In this document: positions 43,676 through 53,200 of the stretch, in pieces
Layout: each line of letters begins with the position of its first letter
Numbering within the stretch: the stretch's first letter is position 1
Assembly (NCBI RefSeq): GCF_036014195.1
Contig: NZ_CP107918.1
Location: 7,068,001-7,132,000, forward strand
Direction: 5' to 3'
DNA: 64,000 bases
Source of the DNA: Streptomyces sp. NBC_00442
GTDB lineage: Bacteria; Actinomycetota; Actinomycetes; Streptomycetales; Streptomycetaceae
Program-made: the position numbers and the translations under genes
The notes under the pieces: model-generated
The model's database searches: none
Told to the model about the DNA's origin: nothing
What the model saw: the letters and a program-made list of their open reading frames with translations, nothing else

Positions 43676-44200
43676 TCACTCTCCGGCGCAGACCGCCCCG
43701 TCGACGTCGCCGTCGTGGTCGGTCACCGGCGGCGTCTGTGCGGCGTCGAGTCCCTCGGTCAGGGTGGCCAGGAGGGTGCGCAGGGTGCGGAAGTCGTCCG
43801 GGGGAAGAGGCACGGCTTCGGCGATGCGGTGCGGCACGGCACGGGCGCGTTCGCGCAGCGCGGTGCCCCGGTCCGTGAGGCGGATGGTGACGGAGCGCTC
43901 GTCCGCCGGGCTGCGCCGCCGTTCGACGAACCCCGCCGATTCGAGGCGCTTGAGCAGCGGCGACAGGGTGCCCGAGTCCAGCCGCAGCTTGGCGCCGATG
44001 CTCTTGACGGGCAGCTCGCCGTGTTCCCAGAGCGTCAGCATCACCAGGTACTGCGGATAGGTCAGCCCCAGATCCTTCAGGAGCGTGCGGTAGACGCCGT
44101 TGAAGGCGCGCGATGCCGCGTGCAGCGAGAAGCAGAGCTGGAGGTCGAGCCGCAGGTAGTCCTCGTCGTCGTGCGTGCGGGCGGGGGGCTTGGTCACCAT
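43676..44200 (-). CDS. ohrR: OhrR-type MarR peroxide regulator
   Basis: A 174-residue MarR protein. The N-terminal LQLCFSLHAASRAFNGVYR holds the reactive Cys of OhrR sensors, followed by LGLTYPQYLVMLTLWE, LRLDSGTLSPLLKRLE and the wing DERSVTIRLT. Oxidation of the Cys by organic hydroperoxide should release it from DNA. It is divergent from ohr with 137 bases between start codons and an AGTTGTGCACAACT palindrome in that gap. The tail after residue 150 is longer than in many OhrR proteins. Confidence 0.93.
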   Translation of the reverse strand: MVTKPPARTHDDEDYLRLDLQLCFSLHAASRAFNGVYRTLLKDLGLTYPQYLVMLTLWEHGELPVKSIGAKLRLDSGTLSPLLKRLESAGFVERRRSPADERSVTIRLTDRGTALRERARAVPHRIAEAVPLPPDDFRTLRTLLATLTEGLDAAQTPPVTDHDGDVDGAVCAGE

Positions 44201-44227
44201 GCGGCCAGGCTAACACGCACGCCATTT

Positions 44228-44254
44228 AGTTGTGCACAACTTAATTGTGTGCTT
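44228..44254. promoter_or_regulatory. OhrR operator
   Basis: AGTTGTGCACAACT (44228-44241) is a perfect palindrome followed at once by TTAATTGTG, a second half-site. It lies between the divergent ohrR and ohr genes, 28 bases from the ohrR start, and would let OhrR repress both. Confidence 0.8.
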
Positions 44255-44337
44255 CAGTGGGTTCCGGGCAGCCGAGGCTTTCCCCGTACGGAGCCGCACC
44301 GGCTCCGTACGGACGGACACGAGAGGAACCGATTCCC

Positions 44338-44754
<417 letters not shown>

Positions 44755-44775
44755 TGGTCCGCCCGCACGCCACGG

Positions 44776-45729
44776 TCAGGCGTGCTCGGCCAGCAGGCCG
44801 CGGTACCACGCCAGGGTGGCGTCAAGGGTGTCGCCCATCGGGACCGGGGATGTGGCGAACGCGGCCTCGAAGGCGCCCGAGTTCATGATCTGCGGCTCGG
44901 TGTGCTGGTAGAACATCTCGGCGTACGCGTCCACGAAGACCTGGTCGAACGGGCCGAAGGGGCGCAGCTCGTCAAGGGTGACGATCTTCAGGGGGCCTCC
45001 GACGCGGTCCTCGATCATCCCGAGCACCTCGCGGGTGGTGAGGGTCGGAGCGGTGGGCAGGTGCCAGACGCGCCCGTCGCCCCGCGGGCTCTCGCCGAGC
45101 GTGGCGAGCCCGGCGGCCACGGCCCGGATGTCGGTGTAGCTGTGCGGCAGATCGATGTTCCCGAGGGTCAGCACCTCGCCGCCGGTCAGCGCCGCGGGGA
45201 AGACGGCCCCACCGAGGGTGGAGTTGAGGACGCCGGGCCCGATGAAGTCGGCGGACCGGCCGAGCACCACCGACGCCCGGCCCTCGCGGTGGGCGGCCAG
45301 GTACTTCTCGTCCAGCTCCGCACGCATCCTGCCCTTGTGCGTGGTGGCGCGCCACGGGGAGTCCTCGGTCATGACGTCGCCGTGCGTCTCGCCGTACGGG
45401 TAGAGCGTGTCCAGGACGACGAGGCGGGCCCCCTGCGCCTCCACGGCGCCCAGCACGGCCTCCTGGATGCGGGGCATGACGTCGACCTGGAGGTGGTAGG
45501 CGACGTTCACGCAGTGGTAGACGACCCCCGCTCCCGCCACGGCGGCCGCGGCGCCCTCGCGGGTGCCGACATCGCCCTTCACGCGGTCGACGCCCGTCAT
45601 CGCGGCGCCGGTTCCCGACCGGTCGACGAGGCGGACGGGGTGCCCCCGGTGGGCGAGTTCGGCGGCGACCGCGGTGCCGGCCGGGCCCGCGCCGAGGACC
45701 ACGTGCAGGTCGCTGTCGTTGTGCTTCAT
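44776..45729 (-). CDS. NAD(P)-dependent epimerase/dehydratase-like protein
   Basis: A 317-residue extended-SDR-like protein. The Rossmann motif GAGPAGTAVAAELAHRGHPVRLVDRSG opens it, quoted in pieces, and a catalytic Tyr/Lys pair is not in the standard YxxxK form (TTHKGRMRAELDEKYL holds Lys residues). The middle DTLYPYGETHGDVMTED resembles atypical SDRs of the NmrA / dihydroflavonol-reductase type. GAGGGG precedes the ATG. Activity and substrate are not clear. Confidence 0.85.
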   Translation of the reverse strand: MKHNDSDLHVVLGAGPAGTAVAAELAHRGHPVRLVDRSGTGAAMTGVDRVKGDVGTREGAAAAVAGAGVVYHCVNVAYHLQVDVMPRIQEAVLGAVEAQGARLVVLDTLYPYGETHGDVMTEDSPWRATTHKGRMRAELDEKYLAAHREGRASVVLGRSADFIGPGVLNSTLGGAVFPAALTGGEVLTLGNIDLPHSYTDIRAVAAGLATLGESPRGDGRVWHLPTAPTLTTREVLGMIEDRVGGPLKIVTLDELRPFGPFDQVFVDAYAEMFYQHTEPQIMNSGAFEAAFATSPVPMGDTLDATLAWYRGLLAEHA

Positions 45730-45852
45730 GTCGGTTCCCCTCGTGGGCCGGGCGTCGTTCTCGCACCGGCTTTGTTATGTGGCGTGCCGTTAGTTAGAGA
45801 CTATAACGCTCGCGATCGCCTCATGCAATACGTGCTTCCCGGCGCACGGAGG

Positions 45853-45912
45853 GGCACGTGAACACGTCGCATGGCACGTGAACACGTCGGATCGCAGGCG
45901 AACACGACGAAG
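45853..45912. repeat. Three 20-bp direct repeats
   Basis: GGCACGTGAACACGTCGCAT (45853-45872), the same with one change (45873-45892) and a worn third copy (45893-45912). Each of the first two contains CACGTGAACACGTCG. They lie between the epimerase promoter and the MFS terminator, about 124 bases upstream of the epimerase start. Confidence 0.85.
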
Positions 45913-45937
45913 GGCGGCGAGCACGTGCTCGCCGCCC
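45912..45937. terminator. Perfect 26-bp palindromic terminator
   Basis: GGGCGGCGAGCAC followed by its exact complement, 57 bases after the minus-strand MFS stop. It would separate the MFS gene from the epimerase promoter region. Confidence 0.8.
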
Positions 45938-45993
45938 AACTGGCCTTCCGGTCCTGATCGCCGCCCGCTTCGGTCACGAGCACGCGGTCGCGC

Positions 45994-47496
45994 TCACCCC
46001 GCGGGCGCCGCCGGCGGGGTCTCGCCCTTCGCGCCCAGCCGCGCCGAAAGCGGGGCCGCGATGTCCTCGAGGGACTTGCCCTCCGCGTCGATCGCGAGGA
46101 ACGCGGCCACCACGCCGGCCGCCGTCATCAGTGCGGCGCCGATGCTGAAGGCGATGACGGCGTCGCCGACGACTCCGCTGGACGTCAGTGCCGAGAACAC
46201 CAGCGGTCCCGAGATGCCGCCCGCGGCCGTTCCGATGGCGTAGAAGAAGGCGATCGCCATGGCCCGGGTCTCCATCGGGAAGATCTCGCTCACCGTCAGA
46301 TACGCCGAACTGGCGCCCGCCGAAGCGAAGAACAGCACCACGCACCAGCACGCCGTCATGGTGGTCGCGCTGAGCCACCCCTGCGCGAAGAACCACGCGG
46401 TGACGAAGAGCAGCAGACCGGACAGCACATACGTCCCGGCGATCATCTTGCGGCGGCCGACGGTGTCGAAGAGTTTGCCGAGGAAGAGCGGCCCCAGGAA
46501 GTTGCCGAAGGCGATCACGGCGAAGAAGTAGCCGGTCGTTCCGCTCGACACGTCGAAGAACTTCACCAGGATCGAGCTGAAGCCGAACGTGATCGCGTTG
46601 TAGAGGAACGCCTGACCGATGAACAGGGAGAAGCCGAGCACGGCCCGCTTGGGATACGAGCGGAACAGGGTCCGGGCGATCTCCAGGAACCCCACGCTGG
46701 TGCGCTGCTCGATGGTGATCGAGCTCCCCGGCTCCGGCAGCCGCTCGCCCTTCTCCTCCTCCACCGTGTGTTCGACGTCGTCGAGGAGCTGCTCGGCGCC
46801 CTCCTCGCGGCCGTGGATGAACATCCACCGGGGGCTCTCCGGCACGTGCCGACGCACCAGCAGGATGACGAGACCGAGGACCACACCCAGGGCGAACGTG
46901 AGCCGCCAGCCGATGTCCTTGGGCAGGAGGTCCGTGTTGAGGGCGAGGACGGAGAGCAGCGCGCCGCCCATCGCGCCGAGCCAGTAGCTCCCGTTGATGA
47001 TGAGGTCCACCCGGCCGCGGTACTTGCTCGGGATCAGTTCGTCGATGGCGGAGTTGATGGCCGCGTACTCGCCGCCGATGCCGAAGCCGGTCAGGAAGCG
47101 GAAGAGGAAGAACCACCACGCGGTGAAGGACAGCGCCGTCATCGCCGTCGCGGCGAGATACACCGCGAGGGTGACGAGGAACAGCTTCTTGCGTCCGAAC
47201 CGGTCGGTCAGCCAGCCGAAGAACAGTGCCCCGAAGCAGGCGCCCGCCACATACAGCGCGGCGCCCAGGCCGGTGACCTGGGCGTCGCTGATGGCGAGCC
47301 CACTGCCGGGCTCCGAGAGCCGGCTCGCGATGTTCCCGACGACGGTGACCTCGAGCCCGTCCAGGATCCACACGGTGCCCAGGCCGATCACGATCATCCA
47401 GTGCCAGCGCGACCACGGAAGCCGGTCGAGCCTGGCCGGAACAGAGGTCGTGATGGTTCGTGGCTCGGGCCCGGGGCCCTGCACCGTGCTGCTCAT
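45994..47496 (-). CDS. MFS sugar-porter-like transporter
   Basis: A 500-residue, 12-span transporter of the metabolite/sugar-porter type. Motif A reads GWLTDRFGRKKLF, the fourth span has RFLTGFGIGGEY, the central loop has RRHVPESPRWMF and the second-half copy of motif A is LGKLFDTVGRRKM. The extended cytoplasmic loop (about 230-275, EEGAEQLLDDVEHTVEEEKGE in pieces) is acidic. AGGAGG precedes the ATG. Substrates of this branch include sugars, polyols and aromatic acids; none is indicated by the neighbours. Confidence 0.92.
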   Translation of the reverse strand: MSSTVQGPGPEPRTITTSVPARLDRLPWSRWHWMIVIGLGTVWILDGLEVTVVGNIASRLSEPGSGLAISDAQVTGLGAALYVAGACFGALFFGWLTDRFGRKKLFLVTLAVYLAATAMTALSFTAWWFFLFRFLTGFGIGGEYAAINSAIDELIPSKYRGRVDLIINGSYWLGAMGGALLSVLALNTDLLPKDIGWRLTFALGVVLGLVILLVRRHVPESPRWMFIHGREEGAEQLLDDVEHTVEEEKGERLPEPGSSITIEQRTSVGFLEIARTLFRSYPKRAVLGFSLFIGQAFLYNAITFGFSSILVKFFDVSSGTTGYFFAVIAFGNFLGPLFLGKLFDTVGRRKMIAGTYVLSGLLLFVTAWFFAQGWLSATTMTACWCVVLFFASAGASSAYLTVSEIFPMETRAMAIAFFYAIGTAAGGISGPLVFSALTSSGVVGDAVIAFSIGAALMTAAGVVAAFLAIDAEGKSLEDIAAPLSARLGAKGETPPAAPAG

Positions 47497-47628
47497 GAAC
47501 TGCCTCCTGCCGCCGCGATCCGAACCGCATCTGCCGGACGCGAGTACCCGGCGTGCGCCCGTCATACTCCCCGCAACCACCGGCCTGACGGCGGACCCCG
47601 GGCCCAGGGTCTGTGCGCCGGACGGGCC

Positions 47629-47832
47629 CTACGGGACCTCGCGAAGGAACAGTGCGCCGCACGTGTGGCAGAACGGGTGGGCGCGCTCGGTCCCCCAGGC
47701 CTCGGCGGGCAGTTCCGCCACGCCTTCGGCGACCTCGCGTCCGCACATGGAGTGTTGCTCCTCGCCGCGCACCATGTGCCATTCCTTGACCACGCCGTCC
47801 GGAAGCTGTTCGGCCACGATGTAGTGCCGCAC
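47629..47832 (-). CDS. Small zinc-ribbon-like protein
   Basis: A 67-residue protein with Cys30 in MCGRE and the pair CHTCG near the C-terminus, plus several His (EWHMV, EEQHS, AHPF), giving a possible zinc site. It looks like small conserved Streptomyces proteins of the MRHY...CHTCGALFLREVP type. AGGAG precedes the GTG. It lies 132 bases upstream of the MFS transporter on the same strand. The function is unknown. Confidence 0.78.
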   Translation of the reverse strand: MRHYIVAEQLPDGVVKEWHMVRGEEQHSMCGREVAEGVAELPAEAWGTERAHPFCHTCGALFLREVP

Positions 47833-48026
47833 CGGTCACTCCTCATCCGTCTCGGTCCGCGTCCACTCGCACGCGTCCACCTGCGCGGCCGCGGACGCCG
47901 GGCAGGTGCCCCGGCCCTTGTGACCCTGTCACCGCTGCCACGCCGACGCATGCCGGACCCCGCCGAAGGGGGCAGAGCATGCCACTGCCGCCCCGCGGTT
48001 CGCGGGGCGGCAGAGGTGGGGCTGGA

Positions 48027-49811
48027 TCAGCTGCCGGCGGGGGCGTTCGCCGGGGTCACGTTGACGGCCGCCCAGGCCTTGTCGACCGTCTTGTACTCGG
48101 TGCTGCTCGCACCGTAGAGGTCGGCGGCGGCGCTCAGCGTTGCGGTGCGGGCGTCGTGGAAGTCGGTCGTGGAGACCATGTACCGGGTGAGTGCCCGGTA
48201 GAAGATCGCCGTCGCCTTGTCCCGGCCGATACCGGTCACCGTCGAACCGTCGTACGTGGGCGAGTCGTAGGCCACGCCGTTGATGGTCTTCTTGCCGCTG
48301 CCCTCGGCCAGCAGGTAGTAGGCGTGCGAGGAGACGCCGGAACCGGCGTGGACCTCGGTGTCGTAGGACGCCTTCGACCAGTAGTCGACGGTGCCTTCGA
48401 GCTTGTCGAGGGACGGCTTGTCCAGGCGGCGCAGGAACTTCTGCTGGAGCCCGAGCTTTTCGCCCATCAGGTAGTTCGGCGGGTTGTTGGGGTTGTTGGT
48501 GGCGAACTCGACGTTGCTGCCGAAGATGTCGGCGAGCGACTCGTTGAGCGCGCCGGGCTCGCCGAACTGGTTGTCGTCCGCGTCGACGCGGGTCGGCTGG
48601 AGGTTCGCCGTCGCGTCCACGACGCCGTGGGTGAGCTCGTGGCCGGTGACGTCGAGGACGACCAGCGGCTGCGCGAACGTCTGCCCGTCGCCGTCGCCGT
48701 AGAGCATGCAGCCGCAGTCGGAGGACCAGAACGCGTTGCCGACCTTGCTGCCGAAGTGGACGAGCGCGTGGGCGCCGGCGCCGTCGTTCTTGATGCCGTT
48801 GCGGCCCAGGGTCTTCTTGTAGAAGTCCAGGGTGCTGGTGATCCCGTACTGCGCGTCGACGGCGACCGTGGCGCGGTTGCTCGTTCGGCCGGTGCCCCAG
48901 CTGTTGGTGGTGCTGGTGAAGGCCTTGCCGCCGGAGAACTGGTCGAGTTCCTTGTTGCCGGCGTCCCGGGTCTCGGTCTGGCCGCGGCTCGGGTCCTTGA
49001 GGGTGAAGGCGCTCTTCGCGGTCTGGGTGGTGGTCAGCGGCACGCTGCCGACGAACAGGGACGAGCCGGTGCCGGTGGCCGCGGCGGGGAAGCCGGTCGC
49101 CCTGGAGGAGGCGAACGGGGCGGGGGAGGGGGAGCTCAGCGACGGGCTGAGGGTCTGCCCGCTCTTGCGGAGCTTGTCCTGGACGGTCGGCGAGATGAAG
49201 GAGTCGCCGGCCGGGGTGTTGCTGAGGACGGCGCCGCTGGCCGCGTCGACGACCACGGTGCGGGCGCCGGACTCGGCGGTGGAGCTGTTGGTCACCTGTA
49301 TCTGGTAGGCCAGTGCGGTGCGTCCGGCTCGGGCGTCCACCACGAGCCGGGCGGAGCCCGCCGTGCCCTTGGCGGTGGCCGCGGCCTTCGCCTGCGCCTG
49401 TGCGGCCGTCACCTTGGCGCTCGTGGTGGTCACGGCCACCTGCCGGCGCAGGGCACGCGTCACGCCCGTGTAGGCGGATCTGTTGTCGAGGTGGATGACG
49501 AGATCGCCGCCGAGGACGGGGAGTCCGCGGTGCGAGCGGACGAAACGGACGTGCTGCTTGCCGTCCGGGTCGACCAGGACGTCGGTGGCCTGAAGCGTGT
49601 CGTCCTTGCCGACCCCGGTGGCCGAGGAGTGGGCGACGGCCGCGGCGCGGGCCGCGTCGATCACCGGCTGGAAAACGGCGGTCGCGGCGGGGGCGGTGGC
49701 CCCCGTGGCGGTCGGAGCGGCGAAGGCCGTGGCCCCGCCTCCCGCCGTGATGGTGATGGCCGTGGTGACGGCCAGGGATATCGCGAGGCTGCGTATGTGG
49801 GGTGTACGCAC
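48027..49811 (-). CDS. Secreted M4 neutral metalloprotease (thermolysin-like)
   Basis: A 594-residue preproenzyme. The signal peptide ends AFA, then an FTP/PepSY propeptide (HVRFVRSHRGLPVLGGDLVIHLD) of about 190 residues. The mature peptidase carries the zinc motif GHELTHG near residue 390, the third ligand Glu in GALNESLADIFG and a C-terminal helical half with the catalytic His in AGSGVSSHAYYLL. It would degrade extracellular proteins after autocatalytic removal of the propeptide. The GTG at 49811 is preceded by AAGGA. It is divergent from the STAND-WD40 gene. Confidence 0.95.
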   Translation of the reverse strand: MRTPHIRSLAISLAVTTAITITAGGGATAFAAPTATGATAPAATAVFQPVIDAARAAAVAHSSATGVGKDDTLQATDVLVDPDGKQHVRFVRSHRGLPVLGGDLVIHLDNRSAYTGVTRALRRQVAVTTTSAKVTAAQAQAKAAATAKGTAGSARLVVDARAGRTALAYQIQVTNSSTAESGARTVVVDAASGAVLSNTPAGDSFISPTVQDKLRKSGQTLSPSLSSPSPAPFASSRATGFPAAATGTGSSLFVGSVPLTTTQTAKSAFTLKDPSRGQTETRDAGNKELDQFSGGKAFTSTTNSWGTGRTSNRATVAVDAQYGITSTLDFYKKTLGRNGIKNDGAGAHALVHFGSKVGNAFWSSDCGCMLYGDGDGQTFAQPLVVLDVTGHELTHGVVDATANLQPTRVDADDNQFGEPGALNESLADIFGSNVEFATNNPNNPPNYLMGEKLGLQQKFLRRLDKPSLDKLEGTVDYWSKASYDTEVHAGSGVSSHAYYLLAEGSGKKTINGVAYDSPTYDGSTVTGIGRDKATAIFYRALTRYMVSTTDFHDARTATLSAAADLYGASSTEYKTVDKAWAAVNVTPANAPAGS

Positions 49812-50208
49812 GGTGGGGGGTCCTTAGAGGTGCGGGGGCGGTCGGCTCAACAACCACCCGTACGCACGGTGCTGTTGTGCACCGCGGGGACCATGAGGTC
49901 CCGGCCGGAACCCTGCTATGCCTGGCATGAACATGTAAAGAGGGATGATCGAGTTTCTGTGCTCCCGGAACCGGGATTTAACAATTGGTCCGGACTCGGT
50001 GGCCGGAAGGTGTCCAAACTCCCCGGCTGTGGGCACAGATGAGCGATCGCGCGGAAAGGTTGCCTCGCCCCGCCCGCGGCCTCGCGGGGCCCCGCCGGGG
50101 ACCGGCCCCGCCGAACGGATCGTGCCCGTACGTCCGTTGACGACCGGAACCGGACGGAGTTCATCCTTTTCAGGCGTACGCCCCGTCCGTCACGGAAAGG
50201 TAGGACCC
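49812..50208. other. Divergent promoter region
   Basis: About 400 bases between the divergent protease and the STAND-WD40 genes. No credible gene. A short AT-rich stretch around 49975-49990 (ATTTAACAATTGG) stands out and may hold a promoter; no clear operator is seen. Confidence 0.5.
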
Positions 50209-53200
50209 GTGCCAACGGACGACGAAACGGCCGGGGGATTCGCAGCGGAGCTGCGGCGCCTGCGGTCCCTGCGCAAGGTGTCCCTCACGGGACTCGCCCG
50301 CTCGATCCACTACAGCAAGGGGTACCTCAGCAAGATCGAGAACGGCAGCAAACCGCCCACCCTGGACGTCGCCCGCCGCTGCGACGACGTACTCGAAGCA
50401 CGGGGCGCGCTCCTGCGCCTGCTGCCGAGACAGGCGGCCCCGCCGACGGCCCGCACCGGACACCCCAGTGATCCCGACCCGGGCGTGTGCCCCTACCGCG
50501 GACTCGCCGCGTACGGGCCGCAGGACGCCGCCTGGTTCTACGGTCGCGAGAGCGCGACGGCCCATCTCACCGGCCGGCTCGCCGAACGGATGGGCCGCGG
50601 ACCGCTCGCCGTGGTAGCGCCCTCGGGCGCCGGCAAGTCCTCGCTCCTCCAGGCCGGCCTGCTGCCCGCCCTGCGCCGCGGCGCGCTGCCCGTACCCGGT
50701 TCGGACCAGTGGCCGGTCGTCGTGTGCACCCCGACCGCCCACCCGCTCAAGGAACTCCTGCGCTGCGCCGCGGACGTGCTCGGCGCCGCGGGCTCGCAGA
50801 TCACCCCCGAGGCGCTCGCCGAGCGGCCCGGCGTGCTGCTCGACGCCTGCGCGGCGCGCGGCCCGCGCCGCGGTCTCGTCCTCGTCGTCGACCAGTTCGA
50901 GGAGGCCTTCACCCTGTGCGGGAGCGACCGCGAGCGCCGCGAATTCGTCGCCGTGCTCCATGCCCTGGCAACCGCACGCGACACCGACGGCACCGCCGCC
51001 CGCGCCGCCGTCGTCATCGGCCTGCGCGCCGACTTCTGCGGCCGCTGCCTCGACCACCCCCACCTCGTGGACGTCTTCACCCACGGCCTGTTCGCGCTCG
51101 GCCCGATGTCCGGCGCCGAGCTGCGCCACGCCATCACGGGACCCGCCGAGCGGGCCGGGCTCACCCTCGAACCGGGCCTGGTGGAACTGCTGTTGAGGGA
51201 CCTCGGCAACGACTGCGCCACCTCGGCCGGCTCCCTGCCCCTGCTCGCCCACGCCCTGCTCGTCACCTGGCAGCAGCGCGCCGGCCGGATCCTCACGGTC
51301 AGCGGCTACGAGACGACGGGAGGCATTCACGGAGCGGTCGCGCGCACCGCCGAGTCGGTGTACGGGCGGCTCGACCCCACCGAGCGATCGACGGTACGCC
51401 AGCTCCTGGTGCGCCTCGTCAATGTCGCGGAGGACAGCGCCCAGACCCGCAGGCCCGTCGAACGCGCGCTCCTGATCGGGCAGTTGAGCGACCCGGACTC
51501 CGGCATCCGCGCCCTCGACGCGTTCGTGCGGGCCCGGCTCGTCACGGCCGGCAGCGAGACGGTGGAGATCACCCACGAGGCGCTCCTTTACGCCTGGCCG
51601 CGACTGTGCGGCTGGATCGACGCCGACCGGGCGGGCCTCGTCCTGCGCCAGCAGGTCTGCGACGCCGCGAACCAGTGGGCGCGGGCCGGCCGGGACCCGA
51701 ACCTGCTCTACCGCGGCGCCCGCATCGCCGCGGTGCGCGATCATGCGCACCAGGCCACCGAACGCGACCAACTCGGCCCGCTGGAGCGGGAGTTCCTCGA
51801 CGCCTGCGAGACGGAGGAAGCGCGCGGCACACGTCAGGCGCGACGCCAGACCCGGATCCGGCGCGCCCTGCTCGCCACCCTCGTGGGCCTCCTCGCCCTC
51901 GCGGTGACGGCGGGCTCCCTCGCCTTCCAGCAGCGCCGGCGCGCCCTCGACCAGAGCCGCACCGCCCAGTCGCAGGCCCTGGCCGTGCGGTCCGGAGCCC
52001 TTGCCGCGGGCCGGCCGGAAGCCTCCATGCTGCTCGCCGCCGACGCCTACCGCACCGACCGCACCCCGCAGGCACGCGGCGCCCTGCTCAGCACCCAGGC
52101 ACAGTATTTCGACGGGCGGCTGCGCGGCCATGCGGGTCCGGTCAACTCGGTGGCGTTCAGCCCCGACGGAACGACCCTCGCCTCGGCGAGCTCGGACGCC
52201 ACCGTGCGACTCTGGGACACCACGAAGCGCCGGGTCACCGCCGTCCTGAGCGGCCACACCGGGGCGGTCACCGCGGTCGCCTACGGCGCCGACGGCACAC
52301 GCATCGCGACGGCCGGCGCCGACGGCACCGTACGGCTCTGGGACGCGGCGACCCACCGGATGACCGCGACCCTGCGAGGACACCAAGGGGCCGTGCGTTC
52401 CGTGGCGTTCAGCCCCGACGGCCAGACGCTGGTATCCGGGGGAACCGATCGCACCGTACGCCTGTGGAACGTACCGGGCGCGACGGCGCGCACGGTCCTC
52501 ACCGGGCACGACGACGCCGTGATGTCCGTCGCCTACAGCCCCGACGGACACAGCGTCGCCTCGGCGTCGATGGACCGCACCGTACGGCTCTGGGACGTCA
52601 CGGGCAGCCTGCCGCCCAAGGTCCTCACCGGGCACAGCGACCAGGTGCTCGGTGTGGCGTTCAGCCCCGACGGGCACACCCTGGCATCGGGCGGCGCGGA
52701 CCGCACCGTCCGGCTGTGGGACCTGCCCGAGGGGACGGCGCACGGCGTGCTGACCGGACACAGCGACGACGTGAACGCCGTGGCCTTCACCCGCGGCGGC
52801 GACACCGTCCTCAGCGCGGCCGGCGACGGCACCGTCAAGCTGTGGGACGCCGTCAACCACCGCGTGGTCGCCACCCTGTCCGGCCACACCGACTACGTTC
52901 TCGCCATCGCCGCGGGACCCGGCGAACGCCTCGCCACCGGCGGCTTCGACCAGTCCGTCGTCCTGTGGGACCCCGGCCGCCCGGCGCTCACCGCCCGCCC
53001 GTTCACCGAGGCCTGGCAGTCGGCGTTCTCCCCGGACGGCACCCTGCTCGCCTCCGCGCAGGCGGACCGCACCGTCCGGCTGTGGGACGTGGCCCGCCAC
53101 CGGCTGCGCACCACCCTCACCGGCCACGACGGATCGGTGTTCGCCGTGGCCTTCTCGCCGGACGGCCGCCTCGTCGCCTCGGCGGGAGCCGACCGCACCG

